A stretch of DNA of 64,000 nucleotides from NCBI RefSeq assembly GCF_965118635.1, contig NZ_CBCPHV010000008.1, forward strand, positions 1-64,000. The letters run 5' to 3'. Position numbers and translations under genes: made by a program. The DNA comes from Empedobacter brevis_A (GTDB lineage Bacteria; Bacteroidota; Bacteroidia; Flavobacteriales; Weeksellaceae). The notes below the pieces were generated by a model. That model did no database searches. It had not been told where the DNA came from and was given only the letters and a program-made list of their open reading frames with translations. Positions 42,914 through 51,350 of this stretch are shown one piece after another. The first letter of the stretch is position 1. The number at the start of each line of letters is the position of its first letter.

Positions 42914-43768
42914 ATGAAAAAAATAGCTTTATTCATCTCGTTTTTGATTGGTTTTGTCGCTTTTGGACAAAATACAATTGTAGAGAAAGATTTGATGGTT
43001 TATCAACCAACAGCATCTTCAACAAAATTGAGTAAAGCATATTCAGAACAACTATTTTTCGGTTTGTTTAATGTAAAACCCTTTATAAAAGCGTTGGATT
43101 TAAACGAATCTAAAATAAAAACGATTACAATAACCAATGTATCAAATAAAAAAATTGCTTACAAAGCAAATTATGATACAACAGGAAATCTTCTTGATTT
43201 TGAATTGACAGATGAGGTTGCAACACCAACAAAAGTGAGTTATACTTACAAAGATGGTGTAATTTCTGCCGAAACAATCGCAAGAAAAGGAAGTGAAGTG
43301 AAAACAAATCAGTTCTTTTACGACCAAGAAAATATGTATGTCAAAAATGGAAATAAACTTTTTGATATCATTTGGTTGGAAGGAGATATAATGTTGAAAA
43401 AAACATATTTAGAACAAAAAATAGGTTTTGAAGACCGATTAATGCATGATTGTAGAATTACAAAATCATTAGGTCAAGACATTAATAAGATTTGTTATAG
43501 TAGTTCAACATTTCAGGTGCCATTAAAAATAAAAGAATATACACCAGATGTTGCACCAAAAACAGAAAAAATTAATTTGGTAGAAGGACCTTGGTCAGAA
43601 ATTAAATTAATTTCTCAAAATAAATATCAGATTTTGAAAAATAATCAACCACAATTTGAGGTGATTTTAGATCAAAATCAACGATTAAAAGAATTCAAAT
43701 TTTTAGGAAATAAAGCTGATAAACAGCAACCTTTACAGTTTAATTTTACCTATACATTTTATAAATAA
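42914..43768 (+). CDS. Secreted protein of unknown function inside the suf operon
   Basis: The ATG at 42914, one base after the sufA-like stop, gives 284 residues starting with a signal peptide ('MKKIALFISFLIGFVAFGQ'). The frame is open upstream through the sufA-like gene (to 42851), but that part is an out-of-frame reading. The mature part is beta-rich with paired lysine-rich strands ('VSYTYKDGVISAETIARKGS', 'LKEFKFLGNKADKQQPLQF') and no recognised domain. An exported protein in a cytoplasmic Fe-S pathway operon is odd; it ends four bases before sufB, so it is surely cotranscribed. Confidence 0.82.
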   Translation: MKKIALFISFLIGFVAFGQNTIVEKDLMVYQPTASSTKLSKAYSEQLFFGLFNVKPFIKALDLNESKIKTITITNVSNKKIAYKANYDTTGNLLDFELTDEVATPTKVSYTYKDGVISAETIARKGSEVKTNQFFYDQENMYVKNGNKLFDIIWLEGDIMLKKTYLEQKIGFEDRLMHDCRITKSLGQDINKICYSSSTFQVPLKIKEYTPDVAPKTEKINLVEGPWSEIKLISQNKYQILKNNQPQFEVILDQNQRLKEFKFLGNKADKQQPLQFNFTYTFYK

Positions 43769-43772
43769 TAAG

Positions 43773-45230
43773 ATGAGTAACACTAAATATACAGAAGACG
43801 ATCTACGTGAAGATCTAGCTAGCCAAAAACAATATGAGTTTGGTTGGACGACTGACATGGAATATGAAGAATTCCCAGTTGGATTGAATGAAGATATCGT
43901 ACGTGCTATTTCAGCCAAAAAAGAGGAACCTGAGTGGATGACGGAATGGCGTTTAGAAGCCTATCGTGCTTGGGAAAAGATGGAAGAACCAGAATGGGCA
44001 AACGTAACTTACGAAAAGCCAGATTTTGATGCAATTACATATTATGCAGCACCGAAACCTAAGAAAGAATTAGCGAGCTTAGATGAGGTTGATCCTGAAT
44101 TATTAAAAACTTTCGAGAAATTAGGAATCTCTTTAGACGAACAAAAACGTTTATCTGGAGTTGCTATTGATGTAGTTTTTGATTCAGTTTCTGTGAAAAC
44201 AACTTTCCGCGAAACTTTAGCAGAAAAAGGAATTATTTTCATGTCAATTTCGGAAGCGATTAAAGAGCATCCAGAATTAGTGAAAAAATATATTGGTAAA
44301 GTAGTTCCACCAACAGACAACTTTTATGCAGCTTTGAATTCGGCAGTTTTTTCAGACGGATCATTCTGCTATATTCCAAAAGGTGTTCGTTGCCCAATGG
44401 AATTATCAACTTATTTCCGTATTAACTCTGCAGGGTCAGGACAATTTGAACGTACTTTATTAATTGCGGACGAAGGTTCTTATGTTTCGTATTTAGAAGG
44501 TTGTACTGCTCCAATGCGTGATGAAAACCAATTGCACGCAGCTGTGGTTGAATTAATCGTAATGGATGATGCAGAAATAAAATATTCTACAGTACAAAAC
44601 TGGTATCCAGGAGATGATAAAGGAAAAGGAGGTGTTTTTAACTTTGTAACAAAACGTGCAATTTGTGAGAAAAATGCAAAAGTATCGTGGACACAAGTCG
44701 AAACAGGTTCTGCTGTAACATGGAAATATCCATCTTGTATTTTAAAAGGAGATAATTCAGTTGGTGAGTTTTACTCAATAGCCGTAACAAATAATTTCCA
44801 ACAAGCAGATACGGGAACAAAAATGATTCATATTGGTAAAAATACTAAATCGACAATTATTTCGAAAGGTATTTCTGCTGGTAAATCTCAAAACTCTTAT
44901 CGTGGTTTGGTAAAAGTGATGAAGAATGCAGACGGAGCACGTAACTTCTCTCAATGTGATTCTTTGTTAATGGGTAACGAATGTGGAGCACATACTTTCC
45001 CTTATATTGAGATAGAAAATAAATCAGCTCAATTAGAACACGAAGCTACAACTTCTAAAATTGGAGAAGATCAATTATTCTATTGTAATCAACGTGGTAT
45101 TGATACTGAAAAAGCAATTGCATTAATTGTAAATGGATTTAGCCGCGAAGTATTAGACAAATTACCAATGGAATTTGCCGTTGAAGCGAAAAAATTATTA
45201 GAAATCTCATTAGAAGGTTCTGTAGGATAG
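43773..45230 (+). CDS. sufB: Fe-S cluster assembly scaffold SufB
   Basis: SufB forms the SufBC2D scaffold on which Fe-S clusters are built. The 485-residue protein shows the family's features: 'GVAIDVVFDSVSVKTTFRET', 'CYIPKGVRCPMELSTYFRIN', 'YLEGCTAPMRDENQLHAAV', and near the end the Cys/Glu/His-rich beta-helix strands 'SQCDSLLMGNECGAHTFPYI'. It follows the secreted unknown by four bases. The 139-base gap to sufC is AT-rich, low-complexity sequence with no gene. Confidence 0.98.
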   Translation: MSNTKYTEDDLREDLASQKQYEFGWTTDMEYEEFPVGLNEDIVRAISAKKEEPEWMTEWRLEAYRAWEKMEEPEWANVTYEKPDFDAITYYAAPKPKKELASLDEVDPELLKTFEKLGISLDEQKRLSGVAIDVVFDSVSVKTTFRETLAEKGIIFMSISEAIKEHPELVKKYIGKVVPPTDNFYAALNSAVFSDGSFCYIPKGVRCPMELSTYFRINSAGSGQFERTLLIADEGSYVSYLEGCTAPMRDENQLHAAVVELIVMDDAEIKYSTVQNWYPGDDKGKGGVFNFVTKRAICEKNAKVSWTQVETGSAVTWKYPSCILKGDNSVGEFYSIAVTNNFQQADTGTKMIHIGKNTKSTIISKGISAGKSQNSYRGLVKVMKNADGARNFSQCDSLLMGNECGAHTFPYIEIENKSAQLEHEATTSKIGEDQLFYCNQRGIDTEKAIALIVNGFSREVLDKLPMEFAVEAKKLLEISLEGSVG

Positions 45231-45369
45231 TTTTAGAAACTAGAATTGAGAAGTTAGAAATTAACAATAATAAATAGATATATAGTAGTAGGATTATAAA
45301 ATCTGACATCTAATATCAAAATCAAGATAATTAAAGAATTATCACATTAACTAATTTACAAATTAGATT

Positions 45370-46125
45370 ATGTTATTAAATATAAAAGACTTACACGCTC
45401 GTATTGAAGAGCGCGAAATTTTAAAAGGTTTAAACCTTCAAATTAATCCAGGTGAAGTTCATGCGATTATGGGACCTAACGGAGCTGGAAAATCAACTTT
45501 ATCTAATGTTATTACAGGTAAAGAAGAATACGAAGTAACTAGTGGTGATATTGAGTTTGAAAATGAATCAATCTTAGAATTAGCACCAGAAGAAAGAGCA
45601 CAAAAAGGAATTTTTATGTCTTTCCAATATCCAATTGAAATTCCAGGAGTTTCGGTAACAAACTTCATCAAAACTTCTATCAACGAAACGCGTAAAGCAC
45701 AAGGTTTAGAAGAAATGGGAGCTTCAGAAATGTTGAAATTAATTCGTGAGAAAGCAGATTTATTAGGAATCAAAAAAGATTTCTTATCACGTTCTCTTAA
45801 CGAAGGTTTTTCGGGAGGAGAGAAAAAACGTAACGAAATTTTTCAAATGTTAATGTTAAACCCAAAATTAGCGATCTTAGATGAAACTGATTCTGGTTTA
45901 GATATTGATGCTTTACGTATTGTTGCAGATGGTGTGAATGAATTCAAAAATGAAAACAATGGAGTGTTAGTAATTACACACTACCAACGTTTATTAGACT
46001 ATATCGTTCCTGACTTTGTACACGTTTTAGCAGACGGAAAAATCATTAAATCTGGTGGTAAAGAATTAGCTTTAGAATTAGAAGCTAAAGGTTACGATTG
46101 GGTAAAAGAAGAAGCAGGAATCTAA
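45370..46125 (+). CDS. sufC: Fe-S cluster assembly ATPase SufC
   Basis: SufC is the ABC-type ATPase that drives the SufBCD scaffold; it is soluble and not a transporter. Walker A 'GPNGAGKSTLSNVITG' (about 35-50), the ABC signature 'GFSGGEKKRNEIFQML' and Walker B 'LAILDETDSGLDIDAL' are intact, with the H-loop in 'VITHYQR'. The length of 251 is normal. It is third in the suf core order B-C-D-S and has a 78-base gap to sufD. Confidence 0.98.
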   Translation: MLLNIKDLHARIEEREILKGLNLQINPGEVHAIMGPNGAGKSTLSNVITGKEEYEVTSGDIEFENESILELAPEERAQKGIFMSFQYPIEIPGVSVTNFIKTSINETRKAQGLEEMGASEMLKLIREKADLLGIKKDFLSRSLNEGFSGGEKKRNEIFQMLMLNPKLAILDETDSGLDIDALRIVADGVNEFKNENNGVLVITHYQRLLDYIVPDFVHVLADGKIIKSGGKELALELEAKGYDWVKEEAGI

Positions 46126-46203
46126 ACATTTTGTAAAATGTAAAATGTATTAAGTCCAAAGTACTTTTTACTTCTTACATAATACATTAATACAATATCT
46201 AAA

Positions 46204-47523
46204 ATGATTGATTTAAAAGAAAATTTAGTTTCTCGTCATTTAGTGTTCAACGAAAAAAACAAAGTGAATAAAGGAATCGAAGGTTTACGTCAAGAAGCTA
46301 TCGAAATCTTTAATCAAAAAGGTTTTCCAACACGTAAAGACGAAGAATGGAAATATACAAATCTTGCTCCTTTGTTGAAGGTGGATTACAAATTATTCCC
46401 TGAAGACGAAGTGGCAATTGAGTACAAAGACATTAAGAAATATTTGGTTAATGAAATCGATACTTATACAATCGTATTTATTAACGGTAAATATTCTGCG
46501 TTTTTGTCAAACACAACACATGACGAAGCAGATATTTGTGTCTTATCAAGCGCAATGCATAAAACAACTCATCAAGCAGTAATTGAAAATTATTACGGAA
46601 AAATTGCAAAAAATGATGATAGTTTAGTTGCGTTAAATACAGCTTTTGCTAAAGATGGAGCTTACATTTATATTCCAAATAATGTAATTTTATCTAAACC
46701 AATTCAGATTGTTTATTTTTCGACAGGCGTTGCTCAAGAAGCAATGTATCAACCACGTAATTTGGTTGTAGTTGGAGACAATGCTCAAGTTCAGGTTGTT
46801 GAAAGACACCAAACTTTAGACGATAAAGCAAACTTAACAAATGTTGTTACAGAAATAAATGTTGGTCGAAATGCTGAAATTCATTGGTACAAATTTCAGA
46901 ATGATTCGCATGAAGCTTCTATAATAGATAATACATATATCAACCAGGAAAGAGATTCTCGTGCAAATGTGTTTACATTCGCTTTTGGAGGAAAAATTGT
47001 GCGTAACAATTTAAATTTCTCTCAAAATGGAGAAAACTGTAATTCAGTTTTAGACGGAATTACAGTAATCGATGGTAAACAACATGTAGATCATCATACA
47101 TTTGTAGAACACAATGCACCAAATTGTGAATCGCATGAAATGTACAAAGGAATTTATGATGGAAAAGCACAAGGTGTTTTCAATGGAAAAATCTTTGTAC
47201 ATAAAGAAGCGCAGAAATTAAATGCTTTTCAGCAAAATAATAATGTCTTATTATCAGACGGAGCTTCGATTGATACGAAACCACAATTAGAAATCTTTGC
47301 AGACGATGTAAAATGTTCGCACGGATGTACAGTTGGGCAGTTAGAAGAAGAATCATTATTCTACATGCAACAACGTGGTATTCCTAAAAAAGAAGCCAAA
47401 GCAATGTTATTATATGCTTTTGCATCAGATGCTTTACAACATGTTGTAATTCCTCAGATTTCAAAGCGTGTAAATACTTTAATTGCAGATAAATTAGGAG
47501 TTAGTTTAGATTTCGAATTATAA
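46204..47523 (+). CDS. sufD: Fe-S cluster assembly protein SufD
   Basis: SufD is the SufB paralogue in the scaffold and helps iron entry. The 439-residue protein has the N-terminal helical part with 'FPTRKDEEWKYTNLAPLL', the beta-helix core, and the conserved end 'CSHGCTVGQLEEESLFYMQQ' with the His/Cys that faces SufB. A hairpin with T-run lies in the 103-base gap between it and sufS. Confidence 0.97.
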   Translation: MIDLKENLVSRHLVFNEKNKVNKGIEGLRQEAIEIFNQKGFPTRKDEEWKYTNLAPLLKVDYKLFPEDEVAIEYKDIKKYLVNEIDTYTIVFINGKYSAFLSNTTHDEADICVLSSAMHKTTHQAVIENYYGKIAKNDDSLVALNTAFAKDGAYIYIPNNVILSKPIQIVYFSTGVAQEAMYQPRNLVVVGDNAQVQVVERHQTLDDKANLTNVVTEINVGRNAEIHWYKFQNDSHEASIIDNTYINQERDSRANVFTFAFGGKIVRNNLNFSQNGENCNSVLDGITVIDGKQHVDHHTFVEHNAPNCESHEMYKGIYDGKAQGVFNGKIFVHKEAQKLNAFQQNNNVLLSDGASIDTKPQLEIFADDVKCSHGCTVGQLEEESLFYMQQRGIPKKEAKAMLLYAFASDALQHVVIPQISKRVNTLIADKLGVSLDFEL

Positions 47524-47555
47524 TTGAATGTACGAAAGTATTAAGTCATAAGTAT

Positions 47556-47586
47556 AAAGTTGTAAGTTTACTTACAACTTTTTTTA
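47556..47586 (+). terminator. Terminator-like hairpin inside the suf operon
   Basis: A 12-bp perfect inverted repeat (47556-47567 with 47570-47581) followed by T-rich sequence, between sufD and sufS. As the nominal loop is two bases, the inner pair or pairs probably open. It may lower transcription into sufS. Confidence 0.6.
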
Positions 47587-47626
47587 AACCTAATACATTT
47601 TACAAACTACATAATACAACAAAACA

Positions 47627-48850
47627 ATGTCAATAGATATTCAACAAATAAGAAGTCAATTTCCAATTTTAGAAAGAGAAGTCAATGGAAAACCATTGGT
47701 TTATTTAGATAATGGAGCAACTTCTCAAAAACCAAAAGTTGTTTTAGATGTTTTAGACGAATATTACGAGAAGTACAATGCAAATGTACACCGAGGAATT
47801 CATACATTAAGTCAAGAAGCAACTGATTTGATGGAAGAGTCTCGTCGTAAAATTCAAAAATTTATCAATGCTAAACATGATTACGAAATCATTTTTACGC
47901 GTGGAACAACGGAAGGAATTAATTTAGTTTCAAATTCATTACGTAATGTTTTAACGGCTGATGACGAAATTATTATTACCGAAATCGAACATCATTCTAA
48001 TATTGTTCCGTGGCAATTGTTGTGTCAAAGAACTGGAGCAAAATTGAAATATATTCCGTTAAGCGCAGAAGGAATTTTGGATATTGAAAAATTGGATGAT
48101 TTATTGACAGATAAAACGAAATTAGTATGTGTTAATCAAGTTTCGAATGCATTAGGAGTTGTCAATCCAATAAAAACGATTATTGAAAAAGCACATGCAA
48201 AAGGGGCTTGGGTTCTGATTGATGCAGCGCAATCTGCTCCACATACAATTATAGATGTGCAAGAAATGGATTGTGATTTTTTGGTTTTTTCTGGACATAA
48301 AATGTATGGACCAACAGGAATTGGTGTTTTATATGGAAAAGAAGAAATCTTGAACGAATTGCCACCTTTTCATGGAGGAGGAGAGATGATAAAAGATGTA
48401 ACAATGGAAGTTTCGACTTATGCTTGTTTACCTTTTAAATTCGAAGCTGGAACACCAGATATTGCTGGAATTATTGGACTTGGAGCAGCGGTTGATTTTA
48501 TCAATTCAATTGGAATGCAAAATATTCACGATTACGAAAAAGAGTTGGTAGATTATACCATTCAACGTTTATCAGAATTTGATGAAGTAGAGATTTATGC
48601 TAAAGATGCAGAACATTCTGGAGCAGTTTCTTTCAATTTAAAATTTGATGGCGTTCATTCATCTGATGTCGGAATGATTTTGGACAAAAAAGGAATTGCT
48701 GTTCGTACAGGACATCATTGTGCGCAACCAATTATGCATCATTTCAATATTCCGGGAACAGTGCGAGCTTCATTCGCTGTTTACAATACAAAAGAAGAAA
48801 TAGATACATTTATCGAAGGTTTAAAAACCGCGATAAGAATGTTAGGATAA
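47627..48850 (+). CDS. sufS: Cysteine desulfurase SufS (class II)
   Basis: SufS supplies persulfide sulfur to the SufBCD scaffold, normally through SufE or SufU. The 407-residue PLP enzyme shows 'PLVYLDNGATSQKP', the PLP lysine in 'FSGHKMYGPTG' (K225) and the catalytic cysteine in 'VRTGHHCAQP' (C365), a class II arrangement. No sufE or sufU follows in this window; the next gene on the other side of a terminator is ssb on the minus strand. Confidence 0.97.
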   Translation: MSIDIQQIRSQFPILEREVNGKPLVYLDNGATSQKPKVVLDVLDEYYEKYNANVHRGIHTLSQEATDLMEESRRKIQKFINAKHDYEIIFTRGTTEGINLVSNSLRNVLTADDEIIITEIEHHSNIVPWQLLCQRTGAKLKYIPLSAEGILDIEKLDDLLTDKTKLVCVNQVSNALGVVNPIKTIIEKAHAKGAWVLIDAAQSAPHTIIDVQEMDCDFLVFSGHKMYGPTGIGVLYGKEEILNELPPFHGGGEMIKDVTMEVSTYACLPFKFEAGTPDIAGIIGLGAAVDFINSIGMQNIHDYEKELVDYTIQRLSEFDEVEIYAKDAEHSGAVSFNLKFDGVHSSDVGMILDKKGIAVRTGHHCAQPIMHHFNIPGTVRASFAVYNTKEEIDTFIEGLKTAIRMLG

Positions 48851-48885
48851 TATATTTTCAATCTTATTTTGAAAACTCATAAAAT

Positions 48886-48919
48886 AATAAAAGGGAAACA
48901 TTACTGTTTCCCTTTTATT
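48886..48919. terminator. Shared terminator, suf operon / ssb
   Basis: A 15-bp perfect stem (48886-48900 with 48905-48919), TTAC loop and T-rich flanks on both strands. It ends the suf operon and also lies just past the ssb stop. Confidence 0.88.
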
Positions 48920-48926
48920 TTAAAAA

Positions 48927-49253
48927 CTAAAGAAGTACAATTTCATCAATTATAATTTCTGTAATCGATTTTTGTTGACCATCTTTATCTTGATAATCTC
49001 GGTAAGTCAATTTGCCCTCTATAGCAAGTTGTTTTCCTTTTTCTACGTGTTTTTCGATTACATTTACAATTGATCCGTAAGCAACTAAATTATGCCAAGT
49101 TGTTTGCTGAACTTTCTCACCTTTGCTATTTGTGTAGCTTTCGTTTGTTGCTAAACTAAATTTTGCAAACTTCTTTTCGTTTTCTAATGTTTTAACTTCA
49201 GGATTGCTACCAACATTCCCAATTAACTGAACTTTGTTTCTTAATGTACTCAT
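48927..49253 (-). CDS. ssb: Single-stranded DNA-binding protein, short form
   Basis: SSB protects single-stranded DNA and recruits repair proteins. The 108 residues are just an OB-fold: 'TLRNKVQLIGNVGSNPEVKT', 'TTWHNLVAYGSIVNVIEKHV', then 'LAIEGKLTYRDYQDKDGQQK'. There is no disordered linker and no acidic C-terminal tip of the DDDIPF type that recruits partners. It may therefore be a secondary paralogue. A TAGATTTG -7 box is at 49285-49292 upstream. Confidence 0.93.
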   Translation of the reverse strand: MSTLRNKVQLIGNVGSNPEVKTLENEKKFAKFSLATNESYTNSKGEKVQQTTWHNLVAYGSIVNVIEKHVEKGKQLAIEGKLTYRDYQDKDGQQKSITEIIIDEIVLL

Positions 49254-49284
49254 GGCGATAAATAATTTAAAATTAATGTATAAC

Positions 49285-49292
49285 CAAATCTA
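49285..49292 (-). promoter_or_regulatory. ssb: Candidate -7 box for ssb
   Basis: TAGATTTG on the minus strand, 31 bases before the ssb ATG; no -33 seen. Confidence 0.4.
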
Positions 49293-49334
49293 AGAAATTA
49301 TTTTTAAAATATTCGTTTTTAATCGTTTAAAGTT

Positions 49335-49718
49335 TTATATAACATACTCTTTGAATAAATTGTCTAATGTTTTATCAAGATTTGTTGTTTTACCTGGATG
49401 CGGACGAGAACTTTGTATCGAAGAACTTCTGACAGCTGTTAACCAACGAAATCGTTCTGGTGTTTCGAAATTAGAAATAGCAGATTCAGGATGAATTCCT
49501 TCTGCAATTTTAGACAAAGCATTTAAGTTACTATCAATAAAGTTAAGATCCAATTCATGGCAAAAAGCATTAATTCTATTATCATTGATAAAATATTTTA
49601 CTTTCAAATAATCTTCCTTTTTCGAAAATAAAATTACTCCAACATTGATAAATTCTTCGCGTTCAACTTTCGGAACTAAACGAAGAATTGCATACTCATA
49701 TAAGATTTTTTCTTGCAT
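49335..49718 (-). CDS. DUF3037 protein, partner of the HipA-like kinase
   Basis: The 127-residue protein matches the DUF3037 family: 'YEYAILRLVPKVEREEFINV', 'VGVILFSKKEDYLKVKYFIN' and a conserved 'FRWLTAVRSSSIQSSRPHPG' region. The function is unknown. Its ATG lies 23 bases inside the end of the HipA-like kinase gene, so the two are coupled; I know these two families as frequent neighbours. Its basic, Ser/Arg-rich end could bind nucleic acid or be a substrate of the kinase. Both ideas are inference. Confidence 0.85.
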   Translation of the reverse strand: MQEKILYEYAILRLVPKVEREEFINVGVILFSKKEDYLKVKYFINDNRINAFCHELDLNFIDSNLNALSKIAEGIHPESAISNFETPERFRWLTAVRSSSIQSSRPHPGKTTNLDKTLDNLFKEYVI

Positions 49719-50487
49719 TGTTAGCTTCGTTTATAAAAAGTTCGGTATGTTGTAATCGTGTTTTGATAAATGTTTTGTAAACTGTTCTCATTTCATCATG
49801 CGTAGCATGTGTAACTTCTGTTTCTAACCATTCATCAGGAATCAAGTCGACAATTTTATCAATGATTTCATCATTCAAAATAGCTTTAAATTCTTTGTCA
49901 ACTTCTTCAAGTTTTGTTGCATTTTTCAATAAAACATGATCTTTAATTGGCGTAAAAGGAGCAAGTGAAGCTTTTTCCCAATTGTCCCAAGAATGATGAA
50001 AATAAAAAGAAGCACCATGATCGATTAACCATAATTCTTTGTGCCACATTAACATATTTGTATTACGAAAAGTTCGATCTACGTTTGTTAAAAAAGCATC
50101 CAACCAAACAATTTGAGAAGATAATTTATCATCAATTTTCATTACAGCAGGATCATAATTAATTGCGCCAGATAAATAATGCAACGCTAAATTAGTTCCT
50201 TCACTGAATTTCAATAAATCTTGAATTTCTTCATCGGCTTCCGATTGACCAAAATATTCGTCTAAATTTGCAAAAACTAATTCAGGAACTTTAAATCCTA
50301 AAACACGAGCAATTTCGCCACCTAATAATTCGGAAATTAGCATGCGTGGTCCATGTCCAGCTCCTTTAAATTTTAAAACATATTTAAAACCGTCATCTGC
50401 ATCAACCAATGCAGGCAAAGAACCACCTTCGCGCAAAGGTTGTAAATAGCGTTCAACGGTAACTGTTCTTAACTCAATTTCATTCAT
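49696..50487 (-). CDS. HipA-like kinase
   Basis: This 263-residue protein is related to the HipA Ser/Thr kinase but lacks the HipA N-terminal subdomain and length (HipA is about 440). Key residues are visible: ATP-binding lysine K39 in 'FKYVLKF', catalytic-loop D137 with N142/N144 in 'TNVDRTFRNTNML', and the metal Asp D156 in 'LWLIDHGASFYF'. The pattern matches a HipA-like subfamily that often sits beside DUF3037. No HipB-type helix-turn-helix gene is next to it. Its gene overlaps the DUF3037 gene by 23 bases. Confidence 0.85.
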   Translation of the reverse strand: MNEIELRTVTVERYLQPLREGGSLPALVDADDGFKYVLKFKGAGHGPRMLISELLGGEIARVLGFKVPELVFANLDEYFGQSEADEEIQDLLKFSEGTNLALHYLSGAINYDPAVMKIDDKLSSQIVWLDAFLTNVDRTFRNTNMLMWHKELWLIDHGASFYFHHSWDNWEKASLAPFTPIKDHVLLKNATKLEEVDKEFKAILNDEIIDKIVDLIPDEWLETEVTHATHDEMRTVYKTFIKTRLQHTELFINEANNARKNLI

Positions 50488-50629
50488 TGTATAAAATTAC
50501 GATGAAAAATTTAAAATAATTTTCACATTTATAATTTTTAAATATCAGGAAACTTATAGACTTTTGAATGTTAAGAAAAAATTAAAATAAGTATAGTTGA
50601 TTAAACTTGTTAAAATAGGAAAATTTGTA

Positions 50630-51244
50630 ATGCGAAAAAGTATATTCATCGCTGGATTAATAGCGGCTTTTACTTTGGTTGTTGCATTGATTATTCAAGT
50701 TTTAACATCTTTTTATATTTATAATTACCAAGGAAATATACCTCGAGATTATCGCATTGCAGTTGTTTTTGGTGCAAAAGTGCAAAAAGATGGTTTGCCA
50801 ACTCGTTTTTTGAAAGATCGATTGGATGCTGCAATTCGACTTTATAAAGAGGATCAAGTTGATGTAATTCTACTTTCGGGTGAAAAAATTCACGAAAGTT
50901 TTAATGAAATTGATGTGATGGAAAAATATCTCTTGGATAGAGGTGTTAAAGTTGAAGATACTTATCTTGATGGTGCAGGTTTGGATACTTACAGCACAAT
51001 TTATAGAACAAAAAATATTTATCAATTTAATAAAGTAATTTTGATTTCTCAATCATATCATCTAAAACGTGCTTTGTTTTTAGGAAAAGTATTTGGCTTG
51101 GATTGTATTGGATATAATGCTGATAATGGACCTTATAAAACCGAAAGTAGACATAGTTTTAGAGAAGTGTTGGCAAATATAAAAGCACTATTGGATATTG
51201 GGCAAGAGAGAGCGCCTGAAGTAATTATAGAACCAAAAAAGTAA
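50630..51244 (+). CDS. SanA/YdcF-like (DUF218) membrane protein
   Basis: A single N-terminal transmembrane helix (about residues 4-26) precedes a periplasmic-facing DUF218/ElyC domain of about 160 residues: 'IAVVFGAKVQKDGLPTRFLK', 'DRLDAAIRLYKE', 'VILLSGEKIHE', 'SQSYHLKRALFLGKVFGLDC'. E. coli SanA is linked to vancomycin exclusion at high temperature and envelope integrity. The frame opens at a TTG (50597) but the ATG at 50630 gives the standard short basic start. It is monocistronic. Confidence 0.88.
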   Translation: MRKSIFIAGLIAAFTLVVALIIQVLTSFYIYNYQGNIPRDYRIAVVFGAKVQKDGLPTRFLKDRLDAAIRLYKEDQVDVILLSGEKIHESFNEIDVMEKYLLDRGVKVEDTYLDGAGLDTYSTIYRTKNIYQFNKVILISQSYHLKRALFLGKVFGLDCIGYNADNGPYKTESRHSFREVLANIKALLDIGQERAPEVIIEPKK

Positions 51245-51300
51245 AGAAAGCAATTAAGATTTATCTTTCTATTTATAGATTTTTATTATTCATATAATGT

Positions 51301-51331
51301 AAAAAACCGATTCTCAGAATCGGTTTTTTTT
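51301..51331. terminator. Shared terminator, SanA-like gene / rsmE
   Basis: A perfect 13-bp stem (51301-51313 with 51317-51329), 3-base loop and T-run, serving both convergent units. Confidence 0.88.
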
Positions 51332-51350
51332 ATAAAATATATTTTCAATT

